Source of the DNA: Taxillus chinensis
Lineage: Eukaryota > Streptophyta > Magnoliopsida > Santalales > Loranthaceae
Direction: 5' to 3'
Assembly (NCBI GenBank): GCA_023512835.1
Contig: CM042092.1
Span: 46,714,400 to 46,778,399, forward strand
DNA length: 64,000 nt
The notes under the pieces were generated by a model. The model worked only from the letters and a program-made list of their open reading frames with translations, had not been told where the DNA came from and did not search any database. A program made the position numbers and the translations under genes. Below, piece by piece: positions 21,531 to 32,249 of this stretch (the first letter of the stretch is position 1; every line of letters starts with the position of its first letter).

Positions 21531-22075
21531 AGTTTAGGCTATTCCCCTCTTTACTTGAGGAAAGCCTTGATTTTGATGTTCTTCCTTGCTGAGTTGAAAA
21601 CTAATTTCCTGTTGTGGACGTTATTCTATCCTACATCAATGGTACAGCAGAGAACAGCCGACCATGGACCTCTCTGTCCATTGTTTTCATCCCCTTCCTG
21701 GTCGACTCCCCACATTTCATGCTAACTGTTTTCCTGATCAAAGAGAAGAAAATCTTGCTTCTGGATTCTCATCAGGTTGTTGACCGCCCGATTAGAAAGA
21801 ATCAGATGAGGAGTCTCGTTCGAACCTTGTCGGATGCAATCAGACAGAGTTCTCTCTACGAAGACTTGAATCTACTGCCTCTTGGTCAGGATGAAGTACT
21901 CATGGGGACGATCCGGAACAAGAAGAATGTGCCCCAGCAACCCGATGGAAACAGTTGTGGAGCCTTTGTCTGCTACTTCTTGAAATCTGTTATCTCCTTC
22001 AATGATGACTGGAAAAATATCATCGAGTTCTCCAAGAAGAGACAATGGCACTACGAGAGCATGCAGCAAGGATGA
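21531..22075 (+). pseudogene. ULP1/C48-type SUMO-protease-like domain (plus copy)
   Basis: From the Met at 21,614 the frame is open for 153 codons. His34 (SPHFMLTVF), Asp51 (LLLDSHQVV), Gln109 and Cys115 (QPDGNSCGAFVC; Cys codon 21,956-21,958) match the ULP1/SENP triad plus oxyanion Gln. The Gln-to-Cys spacing and the QPxGxxCG pattern agree with yeast Ulp1, as does the 17-residue His-to-Asp spacing. Upstream (21,531-21,613) the same frame shows two stops where the minus copy reads PCWIEDQFPP, so the full product is broken. The catalytic core is complete in sequence. Known relatives cleave SUMO; captured ULP1 genes are known from some plant DNA transposons. It acts next to the 3' end of a copia element here. 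Confidence 0.88.
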
Positions 22076-22233
22076 TCTTCAAATATAGTAAGCCGTATGT
22101 ACCATAATTTATATCTGTACTAAGGCTTAATGTATTCCTGCTGTAACTGAGTGGAACTGTTCTCTTTAATCCTTACCTCCGTGTTATTTCTTGCTGCCTT
22201 ACCAGATCAGATTACAAAGGGTTTGGCATATCC

Positions 22234-22247
22234 ATATTGGGGGAGAC
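22234..22247 (+). promoter_or_regulatory. Polypurine tract of the plus-strand copia copy
   Basis: ATTGGGGGAGAC directly before the LTR start TGTTGGATCAAACC. Confidence 0.85.
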
Positions 22248-23408
22248 TGTTGGATCAAACCGAGAATTTGGATAATGCAGAACAAACCTTGTGTAATTTG
22301 ACTCGAGATGTTTCATGTTTACCATTAAGTCGTGCGAGATGAGTTAACTCTAAATCCGGACCTACTCATGTGAGGACAAAGCTAAGGACAGGATACATAA
22401 TCCTGATCCGAATCATCATGAGTGTCGTCATTCACTTGGTATATAACCAAGTCATCATCTGGATTCCTGAGTCTACATCTTACACGGAGTAAAAGAGACT
22501 TGTGAGAGAGAAAGAATCGAAGTTGTCACTCCAACCGGACTAAGGAAAAGAAGACATGGACGAAGAAATCCGAGTTTGTCATTCGAGCGAAGTAAGGGCA
22601 ACTGTTGCAGAGTAAGGACATCAAATGCGGAATAAGGAATCCGAACCATTACTCATGCGGAGTAAGGAAGCGCTGACACGGAATAAGGATTCCAGGACTT
22701 CATTCATACGGAGTAAGCAATCACTGATACGGAGTAAGGATCCAAGCTTCGTTCATGCGGAGTAAGGAACCTTGCAACGGACCAAGAAGATGATGCTTCA
22801 TCTCTCCAAGCCGCAATTAATGCTAGCAGCTCGCTACGTCCCGATGTAAGACAAACTCATTGAATACCTAAATTGTCTGACACGGAACACACGGAGATGT
22901 GGACGCGGTCTCAAATGCAATTGGAATACAGCAAAGAATTCATTACAACTTATGCTTCCAATATTTCGAGCTCCACATCCGCAGTAGTTAAAGCTTCAGC
23001 ATTTTCCGATGAAGAACTTCAATGCTCCACACTGCTCGGAAAATGCAGTTCCAAGATAGATTTCTAGGATGTCTATATGTATGCCTGAAGCAATGTAAAT
23101 AAGTATGCGCGTGCTTACTTGTACTTATACACTCATAAGCGTATATTTTGTAAAGAGCCAAACACAGAGATTCACCGCCAAGTGTGTGTAACTATAATAG
23201 AGTGTTGTGTTGTAATCGGCCTAAAACGTTGTTTTGCTTTGTTGTAATTATCTTCAGATAATAAAGCAACATACTTCCACTACCTGGTTAATCTTCCGCA
23301 CTGATTTTATCCGTTTAACCAGAGTGAGTGTCTAAGCCATTAAGAGAGAAAAAGAATTTTCAAAGAGCCTATTCCCCCCCCACCCCTCTAGGCCTCTCGG
23401 GACCAACA
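22248..23408 (+). mobile_element. 3' LTR (B3) of the plus-strand copia copy
   Basis: Begins TGTTGGATCAAACCG next to the polypurine tract and ends CTCTCGGGACCAACA. Homologous in order to B1 and B2. It holds about eight GCGGAGTAAGGA-type motifs at 22,590-22,770. No TSD can be paired because the 5' half of the element is missing. Confidence 0.92.
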
Positions 23409-24364
23409 GTTTGATATTATGCCTGTGAAGCCATGCATATTTTGTGTTTGATATTATGCCTGTGAGGCCATGCATGTTATGCGATTGATGTTATACCAGT
23501 GTGGTTATGCCTGAAAAGTATTTGATGTTATGCCCGTGAGGATATATATGCTAAGTGTTTGATGTTATGCCAGTGTGGATATGCATGTTAAATGTTTGGT
23601 GTTATGTTTGAATAGCTGAGATGTATGTTAAGTGTTTGGTGTTATGTCAGTGAGACCGACGGAGCCTAAGAAGCCTAAGAGGCCGAGGCAATGTCTGTGG
23701 AGCCCAAGAAGCCTGAGAGGCCGAGGTAATGCTTGTGTACCTAAGGAGCTTGAGAGTTCGAGTTAATGTCGGTGACACCGACCGAGGAGCCGGAGAGGCC
23801 GAGTTCTTGTCTGGGACTGACTAAGGAGCCTTTGCGGCTGCGGCAATGGTTGTACTTGTTTTGTGACTTGTTGTGTATATTATTGATTATGACCGGTTTA
23901 GAATGTAATTGCCACGACACCGCTCCTGTGCACTTCTTCATGTAGATGGTAGGAGCATGGAATGGGTTGGGGAGACATGATCCCTACTGAGCTGTGGTTG
24001 CTCACCCCTCCTACTATGGTGTGTTTTCTTGCAGGAACCTACAGGCATTAGGTGGGAACACCAAGGTGGGAGACAGTTCTGTTTTGTGGCTTTGTTTTAT
24101 GTTATTTGTGTTATGTAATCCCGTTGAGGCCTTGTAACCCCAGTGGGGAGATATTGTATTGAGGAGTTAAATGTAATACAAACATGTTTGGACATGTTAA
24201 TAATGGTTTGAACTTAATATATATGTATGACTGTCTCTCTGAATATTTGTTGTGAAATGTATGGTGTCCTATGTGGGCAAAGTGTATCCTTAACCCTTTA
24301 TCCAAACTCGGGTAAAGGGAGGGTCACGTTCCGATCTCCTCGGCTGGAAATCCGGGGCGTGACA
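23409..24364 (+). mobile_element. Right part of gypsy LTR A2 (plus orientation)
   Basis: It ends CGGCTGGAAATCCGGGGCGTGACA-style (final bases GGGGCGTGACA at 24,364) and carries GCTCACCCC at 24,000-24,008 with a possible acceptor TCTTGCAG at 24,027-24,034, as in the other Tekay-type LTRs. Its left part is absent: the plus-strand copia LTR B3 abuts directly. It contains a diverged GCCxAAGAAGCCTxAGAGGCC-like tandem array near 23,655-23,835. Its right end cuts the copia RNase H. Confidence 0.82.
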
Positions 24365-25107
24365 TACCTGACCTCAACGTGCTTGGTCTTTGGGTGCATG
24401 ATAGGATTGTTGCTGATAGCAATTGCACCTGGTGTTGTCGCAAGAAAGTAGAAACAAGATGTCATGTTGAAACCGTAGTCGATAAGTTGACTTTGCATCC
24501 AAGATAGTTGTGCACAACAACTCCAGAGACTATATATTCCGCCTCGCAGAGAGAGGTTGATATGGAATTCTGCTTCTTACCGAACCATGAAATTAACTGT
24601 TTCTAAGGAACCGACACGTACCACTTGTGCTTTCTTTCGTCGACGCGACACCCAACAAAGTCAGCATCGGAATATCCGGATAAGGTGAAGTTGGACTCCT
24701 TTGGATACCGAGTCCCAAATTCACGGTCCCTTTGAGATACCTCAATATCCGTTTGACATGAAGCATATGTGACTCTTTGGGATTCGCCTGATATCTTGCA
24801 CGGATGCAAGTTGCAAACATAATGTCCAGGCGACTTGCTATAAGATACGGCAAGGATCCTATCATCCCTCTCGTATTCGGTCACATTTCTTGATTTGCTG
24901 TCCACATCAGGGTCTAACTTGGCATTGATCGGCATTGGAGTCTTGACGGGAGATGAACCTTCCATACCAAACTTCTTGATTAAGTCACGTGTGTACTTAG
25001 CTTGGTTGATGAAGATTCCTTCCTTCAATTGTTTGACTTCTATTCCAAGGAAGTAGGACAGTTCTCCCATCATACTCATCTCGAACTTGCCAGTCATCAA
25101 CTTTGCA
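24365..25107 (-). pseudogene. Copia RT C-terminal part and RNase H N-terminal part (minus element)
   Basis: Continues the RT from 33,843 after the C1 insertion: the junction restores PKLCEEFAKLMTGKFEMSMM across the two sides. Then come YFLGIEVKQLKEGIFINQAK, SPVKTPMPINAKLDPDVDS and, in other frames, MIGSLPYLIASRLDIMFATC and IAISNNPIMHPKTKHVEVRY, where LTR A2 interrupts it. It is frameshifted at several points. The rest of RNase H is lost. Confidence 0.9.
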
Positions 25108-25605
25108 TGTAAGGACCCGTACCTTGAGTTAGTCGGTTTTGCCTCCTGAGTAGAGTTTTTCTAGATTTTGAGCTAGTAAATGGACTCAAATGAATTCACG
25201 TTCAAAAGGAAAGATGCTTAGAATGATGTCCTCTATCTACCACGAAGTTTCAGGCCAAATGGACATGTATATGAGGTGCACGTGATATGGGTCCAATTCA
25301 CGTGCAAGTGTAATTGTCTTCTAAATGATGCAAGGAAGCTAGGGGTGAAGTTTGAGAGCATTTGGAGTCCATATGGAGTTGCACGTGAATTGGGAATTCA
25401 CGTGCAAATTGGCGTGCAAGCATATTTTTGCATGGTTCCCTTGGTTTTGACATTCTAAGGAACTTTCTCCAAAGGACCATGTTGAAATTCTGAGTGTTTT
25501 GGCCTATATGGGTGCGGAAAGGTGGTGACTTGTGTGATCAAAACTACGTCGTTTTGATCCTGGGATTCATTTAATCAAAACTACGTCGTTTTGATGTTGT
25601 GTTGT

Positions 25606-25615
25606 CTATATAAGG
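25606..25615 (+). promoter_or_regulatory. TATA box of C1 5' LTR
   Basis: CTATATAAGG, with two ACGT palindromes within 70 bp upstream and a GAGAGAGA tract about 60 bp downstream. The same box is at 32,747-32,756 in the 3' LTR. Confidence 0.8.
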
Positions 25616-25799
25616 AGGAGAAGCCCCTCTGTTTTAGGTTTAGGGTTTGTTGCTTCACCACCGTCGCAGAGAGAGAGAGAGAGGGAAGGAGAGCTCCTGG
25701 TTGCTGCCGGGCGTCTTGCGTGGGTGGTCGGTGCTTCGTGGGTGGACGGCGTTCGGCTTGGGATCAGACCGTTCTTTGTGTTGTTGCGTTTTCCTTGAG

Positions 25800-26410
25800 G
25801 TAGGGATTTCTGTTCTTCCTAAATCCTCCTCTATCCTAGGGTCCTAGGGCAGAATATTATATTATTTATATGTAAATTCATATAGGTGTGACCTCCTATA
25901 TGAATGTTGGCCTTCAATGGCGATTTTGGTGTTTCGGTGTTTGTGTGATGCATGAAAAGTATTTGATAAAATGCCCGTACGACATGCCTGCTACATGTTT
26001 GATGAAATGCCTGTGTGAACTTAGCTGTGTGTATATGCCCATTAAGTGTTTGGTTGTATGCTTGTGTGACCATGTGTGTTGTGTGCTTGACTGTGGTACT
26101 TGGCCTGAAGAGGCGGTTAAATTACTTGGCCTGAAGAGGCGGTTAAATCACTTGGCCTGAAGAGGCGGTTAAATCACTTGGCCTGAAGAGGCGGTTAAAT
26201 CACTTGTGGTTAAAGTGTTAGCCTGTGTGGCGGTGAAGGATTGTAAATTGTTGATGTGGTTGTTATTATGTTTGTTGAAATTGTTGTAACACAACACCGC
26301 ACTTGTACACATGGCATGTAGATGCTAGGAACATGGGATGGGTTGGGGAGACATGATCCCTACCGAGCTGTGGTTGCTCACCCCTCCTACCGTGTTTGTT
26401 TGTTTTCCAG
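25800..26410 (+). other. Putative LTR C1 5'-UTR intron
   Basis: Donor CTTGAG|GTAGGG at 25,800; acceptor TTGTTTTCCAG ending at 26,410; branch-like GCTCACCCC at 26,376-26,384, 28 nt before the AG. The 3' LTR has the same signals (32,942; 33,519; 33,552). The 26-bp tandem array lies inside. Confidence 0.55.
26098..26201 (+). repeat. 26-bp tandem repeat, four units (C1 5' LTR)
   Basis: Four almost identical units ACTTGGCCTGAAGAGGCGGT plus TAAATC/T. The same four units occur in the 3' LTR at about 33,239-33,342. Confidence 0.97.
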
Positions 26411-26701
26411 GAACTTACAGGCGTTAGGTGGATACACCAAGGTGGAGGACCTTATTTACTTTCTTGTTTATGTTGTTTTCTTTTATGGGAATCGATGTAA
26501 CCTCAGTGGGGATGGGATTGGAAATAATTCTGTTGAAATAAACTGGTTTGGATTATTTTTATGAACATTACTTTCTTGAATGTGTTGTGGATGTTTGAAA
26601 TGTAAAATTCCTGGTTTGTATCCTAACCCCTTGCCCTCCGTGTGGGTAAAAGGGGAGTCACGTGCCGGTTTCCTCGGGTTGGAAATCCGGGCGTGACAAT
26701 A

Positions 26702-26712
26702 TGGTATCGAGC
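26702..26712 (+). promoter_or_regulatory. Primer-binding site of C1
   Basis: TGGTATCGAGC, four bases after the LTR end; it resembles the initiator-Met-tRNA complement TGGTATCAGAGC with a one-base loss. Confidence 0.85.
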
Positions 26713-27128
26713 ATGGTCTAGTTGGCCTAGGGTAGTGGGCGGACTTGGTTATCTTGAGTCCTTTGGAGGAGCCTGGAGGGACATGCCTGATCAACATGGT
26801 CCTCTTTGAGCCTCCAAGGTGTACTTAGGGTAGTCCAGTCTTGTGGTAGGATTTGCATGCATTGGCATTAGGGCACTAGTTGCATTTGTTGTCATGTGTG
26901 AAGGATGTGCATAACATGATTATGTGTGAACCGTGCAACTCGAATATTCTTGGAATGCCTTGGGTATGACTACAATGTGGACTGTGCTGTGTGCAATATT
27001 GATTGATGCAATGGTTAAAATGTGTGTAATGCCATGTACGGCTTGACTTGATAATGAGGTAGAGGTAGTCAACTTGTTAGTAGTCAAACGCGTTCTGACG
27101 TTTGTGCATCTTACTTCATGTAGTAAGA

Positions 27129-28560
27129 ATGCCACCGAGGAGAGTGACACGTGCGTCCGGGGCAGTGGTCGATGAGTCATCCGCCCATGAGGGTCCGGGT
27201 GCGGGACCATCCGTTGGAGGGCATGCGTTGCTACCGGCACAGCTACAAGAAGGCATCCGGCTGGAGGTACGAGAGCTACGGGAGGGACTCCGGCAGGACG
27301 TTCGGGAGGAGGTGCACCGTGAGATGGCGACACGGCGGTGGTGCCACCACCACCACCACCAGTAGGAGAGTTGCCTCGTGAGCGTGAGAGTTCGCTGGGT
27401 GGTGTACCGACCCGTGCAGAGGATGACGTGGTGACACGGTTCCGAAAGGAACAACCTCCGCGATTTAAGGGGGGAGAAGACCCTGTGGTAGCTGAGCAGT
27501 GGTTGAGGCAGATTGAGCATGTGTTCTCCTTTCTCCTGCCCCGGGAGGAGGATAAGGTGCGACCGGCAATTCGGCACTGGAGGGGGACGCTTTGGAGTGG
27601 TGGACGAGTGTTCAGGGGAGCCGTGCGGTGCAACTCATGTTTTGGGAGGAGTTCTTGCAACTCTTCCAAGATGAGTTCTTCCGGAATCGGTGAGATGGCG
27701 AAGAGGGAAGAATTTGGCAGCTTGAAGCAGGGATCCAAGACAAGACTCGAGTATGAGCGGGAGTTCCGGAGATTGAGTAGGTTTGCTCCTGAGACTGTGG
27801 TAAGGGAGGACCTGAAGGCCCACAAGTTCACCTTGGGTCTCAGGCCAGCCCTTAGGGAGAGGGTGGCGATTCTACGCTTGAGGACCTATGCTGAGGCTGT
27901 GGAGACGGCCCGTATAGCCGAGAGAGAACCGGATGATGGGAGGCAGGCCCATCGGGGGCGCCGGTTGCAGAGTGGGCCTGATCGAGATGCAGGGCCCAAG
28001 AGGCTCAAGACGGAGGAGAGGGATAGCAGTTCTTTTCGCGGTCGGGGTCGGACATCTGTGAACCCTGGGAGGTTCACCTTTGGCGGCGGAAGACAGGGTG
28101 GTCCAACTGGGAGTCTACCGAGCGGATGCCACTCTTGTGGAGAGCAGGGGTCACTTCAAAGGGGAGTGCCCCAAGAAGGACCGGCGATGCAACAACTGCG
28201 TGGACGAGAGGGTCACTTGCGCCGGGTTTGCAGGAGTGGCAACGGGGAGCGGGGAGCATGGCACCCGGCGTGAGGAGTGATGCTAGCTTCCGTGCACCAC
28301 CGGGAGAGACCGGCTCGTCGGTGGCAGGCCGGCCCAGGCAGGATCCGGTCGGACCCGACCCCGGGGGGAGGCCGGAGCGGCGACAGACCGAGGTCGGGAG
28401 GCAACCTTAGCGGGAAGCGTCCAGGTGAGTGAGCCAACCGGTGGCACAGGCCAAGGAAGGGTGTTTGCGCTAGAGGCGACATACCAGGAGGAGGCCGAGT
28501 TACCACCCCCACCACTGAGGGTGGAGCAGGACCATCGGTGGTTAGAGGTACCCTCTTGAT
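27129..28560 (+). pseudogene. C1 Gag
   Basis: The ATG at 27,129 opens MPPRRVTRASGAVVDESSAH. After a Pro/His-rich frameshifted patch it continues DDVVTRFRKEQPPRFKGGED and QWLRQIEHVFSFLLPREEDK, the capsid N-terminus of chromoviral Gag. Further on come LKQGSKTRLEYEREFRRLSR and FAPETVVREDLKAHKFTLGL, and a broken zinc knuckle near 28,120-28,200 (C-x-x-C and GHFKGECP pieces lie in different frames). C2 carries the same protein. Frameshifts at about 27,340, 27,560 and 28,110 inactivate it. Gag builds the particle. Confidence 0.85.
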
Positions 28561-30380
28561 CTCCCGTACATTAGCTTCTCGTTCTTTTCGATATGGGTGC
28601 ATCATGTTCGTTTGTTGCCGAGCTTGTAATAGACGGCTTGGGGTTAGCTTGTGTAGAGGCCACGAGGCCCCTAGTTGTGGAGTCTCCAGGTAGGAGGCAT
28701 GATTGAGGTACGGAGAGTGTGTCGTGACCGTGTGTTAACCATAGGCGAGGTGGAGCCGAGTTTTGACTTGCATGTGATGCCTTTGAGGACGTTCGACCTG
28801 ATCTTGGGTATGGATTGGCTTATGGCTTTCCAGGCCAAGATAGATTGTTATCGGCGGCGTGTGACCTTCGTGACACCTGCGGGGACCTCTTGCACCCTGC
28901 AGGGGGGAGTGGGATTGTGAGGCGAGTCGGGCTGGGCCAGTGTTGGACCAGTGGGGTGCCATTACCCACAGGTTGGCAGCCACGACCTTTGCTGAGGAGG
29001 GTAAGGTGGAAAAGAGGGTGTGGCCCGCTGTTGTGGACCAATTTCAGGATGTTTTTCCTGAGGAGTTGAGGAGTTTGCCACCTAAGAGGAGTGTGGAGTT
29101 CACCATTGAGTTGGTGCCGGGGACGGGTCCGATTTCCCAAGTAGCGTATCGTATGGGGCCAGCCGAGTTGAGGGAGCTTCGAGAGGCAAATCGAGGAGTT
29201 GGTGGGTCGGGGGTATATCGGACCGAGTACCTCACCTTGGGGTGCCCCGGTGCTCTTTGCTAAGAAGGCCGATGGCACGCCGTCTCTGCATCGACTACAG
29301 GAAGTCGAATTCGGTGGATCGTGAAGAACAAGTACCCGTTGCCTCGGATAGATGACCTATTTGACCGATTGAGTGGGGCCCAGTGGTTTTCCAAGATAGA
29401 TTTACGGTCGGGGTATCACCAGCTCAGGGTTAGGGAGGAGGACATCCCTAAGACGGCTTTTCGGTGCAGGTATGGGCATTATGAGTGGGTAGTGATGCCT
29501 TTCGGGCTCACTAATGCGCCGGCAGTGTTCATGCATTTGATGAACCAAGTCTTTGCCCCATACTTAGACTCGTTCGTGGTGGTGTTTATCGACGATATCT
29601 TGGTGTATTCCAAGACCGAGAGGGAGCATGTGGAGCACTTGGCAACAGGTGTTGCAAATTTTGAGGGACCAACAATTGTTTGCTAAGTTTAGCAAGTGTG
29701 AGTTCTGGGCCGCAGGAGGTTCACTTTCTTGGCCATGTGGTGTCAGCGAGGGAGTTAGGGTGGACCCGGCCAAGATTGAGGCCGTGGCATCGTGGGCGAG
29801 GCCAACCAACGTTTTTGAAATCCGTAGTTTTCTTGGCTTGGTGGGGTACTACCGTCGTTTTGTCGAGGGATTCTCCCGTTTGGCGGCTCCTATGACAGCG
29901 TTGACTCGGAAGGGCGTGAAGTTTGAGTGGACCGGACAAGTGCCAGCGGGCGTTTGAGACTCTCAAAACCCGTTTGACCACTGCACCTGTGTTGAGGTTA
30001 CCTCGGGAGGATATTCCATATGAAGTGTCTTGTGATGCGTCCAGGGTTGGTTTGGGGTGTGTGCTTATGCGGGAGCACGGTGTGGTAGCTTATGGGTCGA
30101 GGCATTGAAGCCTCATGAGCGAATTATCCTACTCATGACCTTGAGTTAGCGGCTGTCATCTTCGCCCTGAAGAGTTGCGGCACTACCTCTTGGGGGGAAA
30201 AGTTTGTGGTGTTCTCGAGATCACAAAGCCTTCAGTACATCTTTACTCGAAGGACTTGAATTTGAGGCAAAGGAGATGGGTGGAGTATTTGCGGACCTTT
30301 GATTTTACTCTTGCCTATACCCCGGGCAAGGGTAATGTTGTGGCCGATGCATTGAGCAGAAAAGGGAAAGCCGAGGTGGC
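28561..30380 (+). pseudogene. C1 protease, reverse transcriptase and RNase H
   Basis: The protease active-site stretch near 28,581-28,620 reads FDMGASCSFVAEL, with Met where C2 has Thr. Then come [80 protein letters not shown] and the catalytic [12 protein letters not shown] box (29,587-29,622). RNase H shows VSCDASRVGLGCVLMREHGV, a frameshifted [10 protein letters not shown] region, and [18 protein letters not shown] near 30,325. Single-base frameshifts occur at about 28,920, 29,250, 29,690 and 30,110. Confidence 0.9.
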
Positions 30381-31922
30381 CGTGAGGGAGTGGAAGGCGA
30401 TGGAGCAGTTGGCGATGTTGCGGCTGCGGCCCGTTGTTCGTGATGGTGGGACAGTCCCGAGTCCTTTGGTGGTTGTGCTTGAGTTGTACCAGCGCGTCCG
30501 GGAGGAACAGTGGGTGACATTGAGTGTGAGGTTCTCCGTGCCCGTATTGAGGCCGGGGAGCTATCCGGAGACCGGACGAGAGGGTCCCGAGCATGAGTTG
30601 TCATTTCAGGGGCGGTTGGTCGTGGCTTCTTGCCTCAGGGATGAGGTGATGAGGGAGTTTCACCGGTCTAGAGTTCTTGTGCATCCAGGGGGTACGAAGA
30701 TGTATCATGCGCTTCGGGCACATTTTTGGTGGCCTGGGATGAAACGCGATGTGGCTGCCTTTGTTTCGCGGTGCCTCACGTGTCGGCAAGTGAAGGCCGA
30801 GCATCGCGGCCGACGGGCATGTTACTGCCCTTGCCTATAGCGGAGTGGAAGTGGGACCATTTAGCGATGGATTTTGTGACCGGTCTTCCACCCACCACCT
30901 GGGAGGAAGGATATGATTTGGGTAATTGTGGATCGACTCACAAAGTCGGCCCATTTCCTGGGCTGTTCGCGAGCGGGACTCTATGGGGACCTTGAGTCGT
31001 TGTACATGAACGAGATTGTGAGACCGCATGGCGTACCATCATCGGTTGTCTCGGACCGGGATTCGAGGTTCACTTCCCGTTTCTGGGCAGGTTTGCCAGG
31101 AGGCTATGGGGACCAAGCTTCACTTGAGTACAGCCTTTCACCCTGAGACCGACGGCCGGACAGAGAGGACGAATCGGACTTTGGAGGACATGTTGAGGGC
31201 TTGTGTGTTAGACTTTGGGGGTTCGTGGGCAACTCACCTTCCTTTGGTGGAGTTTGCCTACAACAACGGTTATCAGGCATCCATTGGGATGGCTCCTTTT
31301 GAGGCGTTGTATGGACGGCCGTGTCGATCCCCTTTGTGTTGGACCGAGGTGGGGGAGACACTCTCTCTTGGGACCGCAGTTGGTTCAAGAGGCTACCGAG
31401 AAGGTCAAGTTGATCCGTCGGCGTTTGTTGTCGGCTCGAGTCGGCGAAATCTTATGCGGATCAGCGGCGGCGCCCTTTGGAGTTTTTCGTTGGTGATCAT
31501 GTGTTCCTTCGTGTCTCTCCACGGCGTGGTCATCGACGGTTTGGGCGGGGTTCCAAGCTATCTCCGCGGTTTATTGGTCCTTTTGAGATTCTGGATCGTG
31601 TAGGGCCCGTGGCCTACCAGTTAGCGTTACCACCACGGCCGAGTCGAGTGCACAACGTGTTTCACGTGTCCCAGTTGCGGAAGTATCACCCTGACCCCAC
31701 TCATGTGATTGATTGGGGGACGTTGGACATTGAGGATGACATGTCCGTCGTTGAGGCCCCTATCCGTATCCTAGATCGGCGAGAGAAGCTATTGCGTGGT
31801 CGTGCTTTATTCCTTTGGTTCGCGTGCCGTGGCAACACCGTGGCATTGAGGAGGAGACATGGGAACGTGAGTCCGTGATGCGTGAGCAAGATCCGGCCTT
31901 GTTCGAGGACGAACAATCTTAA
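30381..31922 (+). pseudogene. C1 integrase and chromodomain
   Basis: HHCC finger: [18 protein letters not shown], then [11 protein letters not shown] (30,660-30,800). Core: [30 protein letters not shown], and the Glu in [15 protein letters not shown] (31,150-31,190). The C-terminal module includes SRVHNVFHVSQLRKYHPDPT, then the chromodomain-like end (WERESVMREQ, LFEDEQS) with stop TAA at 31,920-31,922. The chromodomain places it in the Tekay (Del) chromoviruses. Frameshifts separate these pieces. Confidence 0.9.
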
Positions 31923-32235
31923 GCGTGGGAGGTGGCCGTTGGCCAAGGGATAGTGTTGTGTTTTCTTGTGATGTGTTTTCTTGTATTAGTTGATGTATTT
32001 GTATTGTCTTTTAAAGACATGTGCTTAATTGTGATGTGCTTTGAGATGTGTATTCGTGCCATGCGGACATGTGTTATGTGCATTATTGTGGTTATGGATT
32101 ATGGTGGTACTGTTATGTGCTGTTGTGCTGTGTGTGGTGTATGACCCATTTGGGTGTTGTGGCTCGCCGTGTGGCAAATGGGTAGCCTGTGTTTGTTTTC
32201 CTCTTGTGTCATCTCTTTTCGAGGACGAAAAGTCT

Positions 32236-32249
32236 TAAGGGGGAGAGGA
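32236..32249 (+). promoter_or_regulatory. Polypurine tract of C1
   Basis: AAGGGGGAGAGGA directly before the 3' LTR. It is preceded by GAGGACGAAAAGTC, a repeat of the ORF-end sequence 310 bp upstream. Confidence 0.9.

Larger units (their letters stand above)
17128..23408 (+). mobile_element. 3' half of a second copia B element (plus strand)
   Basis: The order RNase H, 1.7-kb spacer, accessory ORF with ULP1 domain, polypurine tract and 3' LTR is the same as in the minus-strand copy. The 5' LTR, gag and most of pol are absent. The left edge is a head-to-head junction with the minus-strand copia. The right edge abuts a truncated gypsy LTR (A2), suggesting this copy had inserted into A2 before a deletion. 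Confidence 0.85.
25108..26698 (+). repeat. 5' LTR of C1
   Basis: TGTAAGGACCCGTACC to CCGGGCGTGACA. It contains two ACGT palindromes (25,536-25,559 and 25,573-25,595), the TATA box (25,606), a telo-box-like TTTAGGGTTT, a GA repeat, a possible intron (25,800-26,410) and four 26-bp tandem units (26,098-26,201). Confidence 0.96.

Noticed and set aside
21614..22075. Host SUMO protease gene
   Set aside because: The domain lies between copia RNase H and a polypurine tract/LTR and occurs in the same place in a second copia copy, so it belongs to the element.
22248..24364. One composite LTR of 2.1 kb
   Set aside because: The CCAACA end at 23,408 matches copia LTR ends, and 23,409 onward matches a gypsy LTR interior; they are two abutting pieces.
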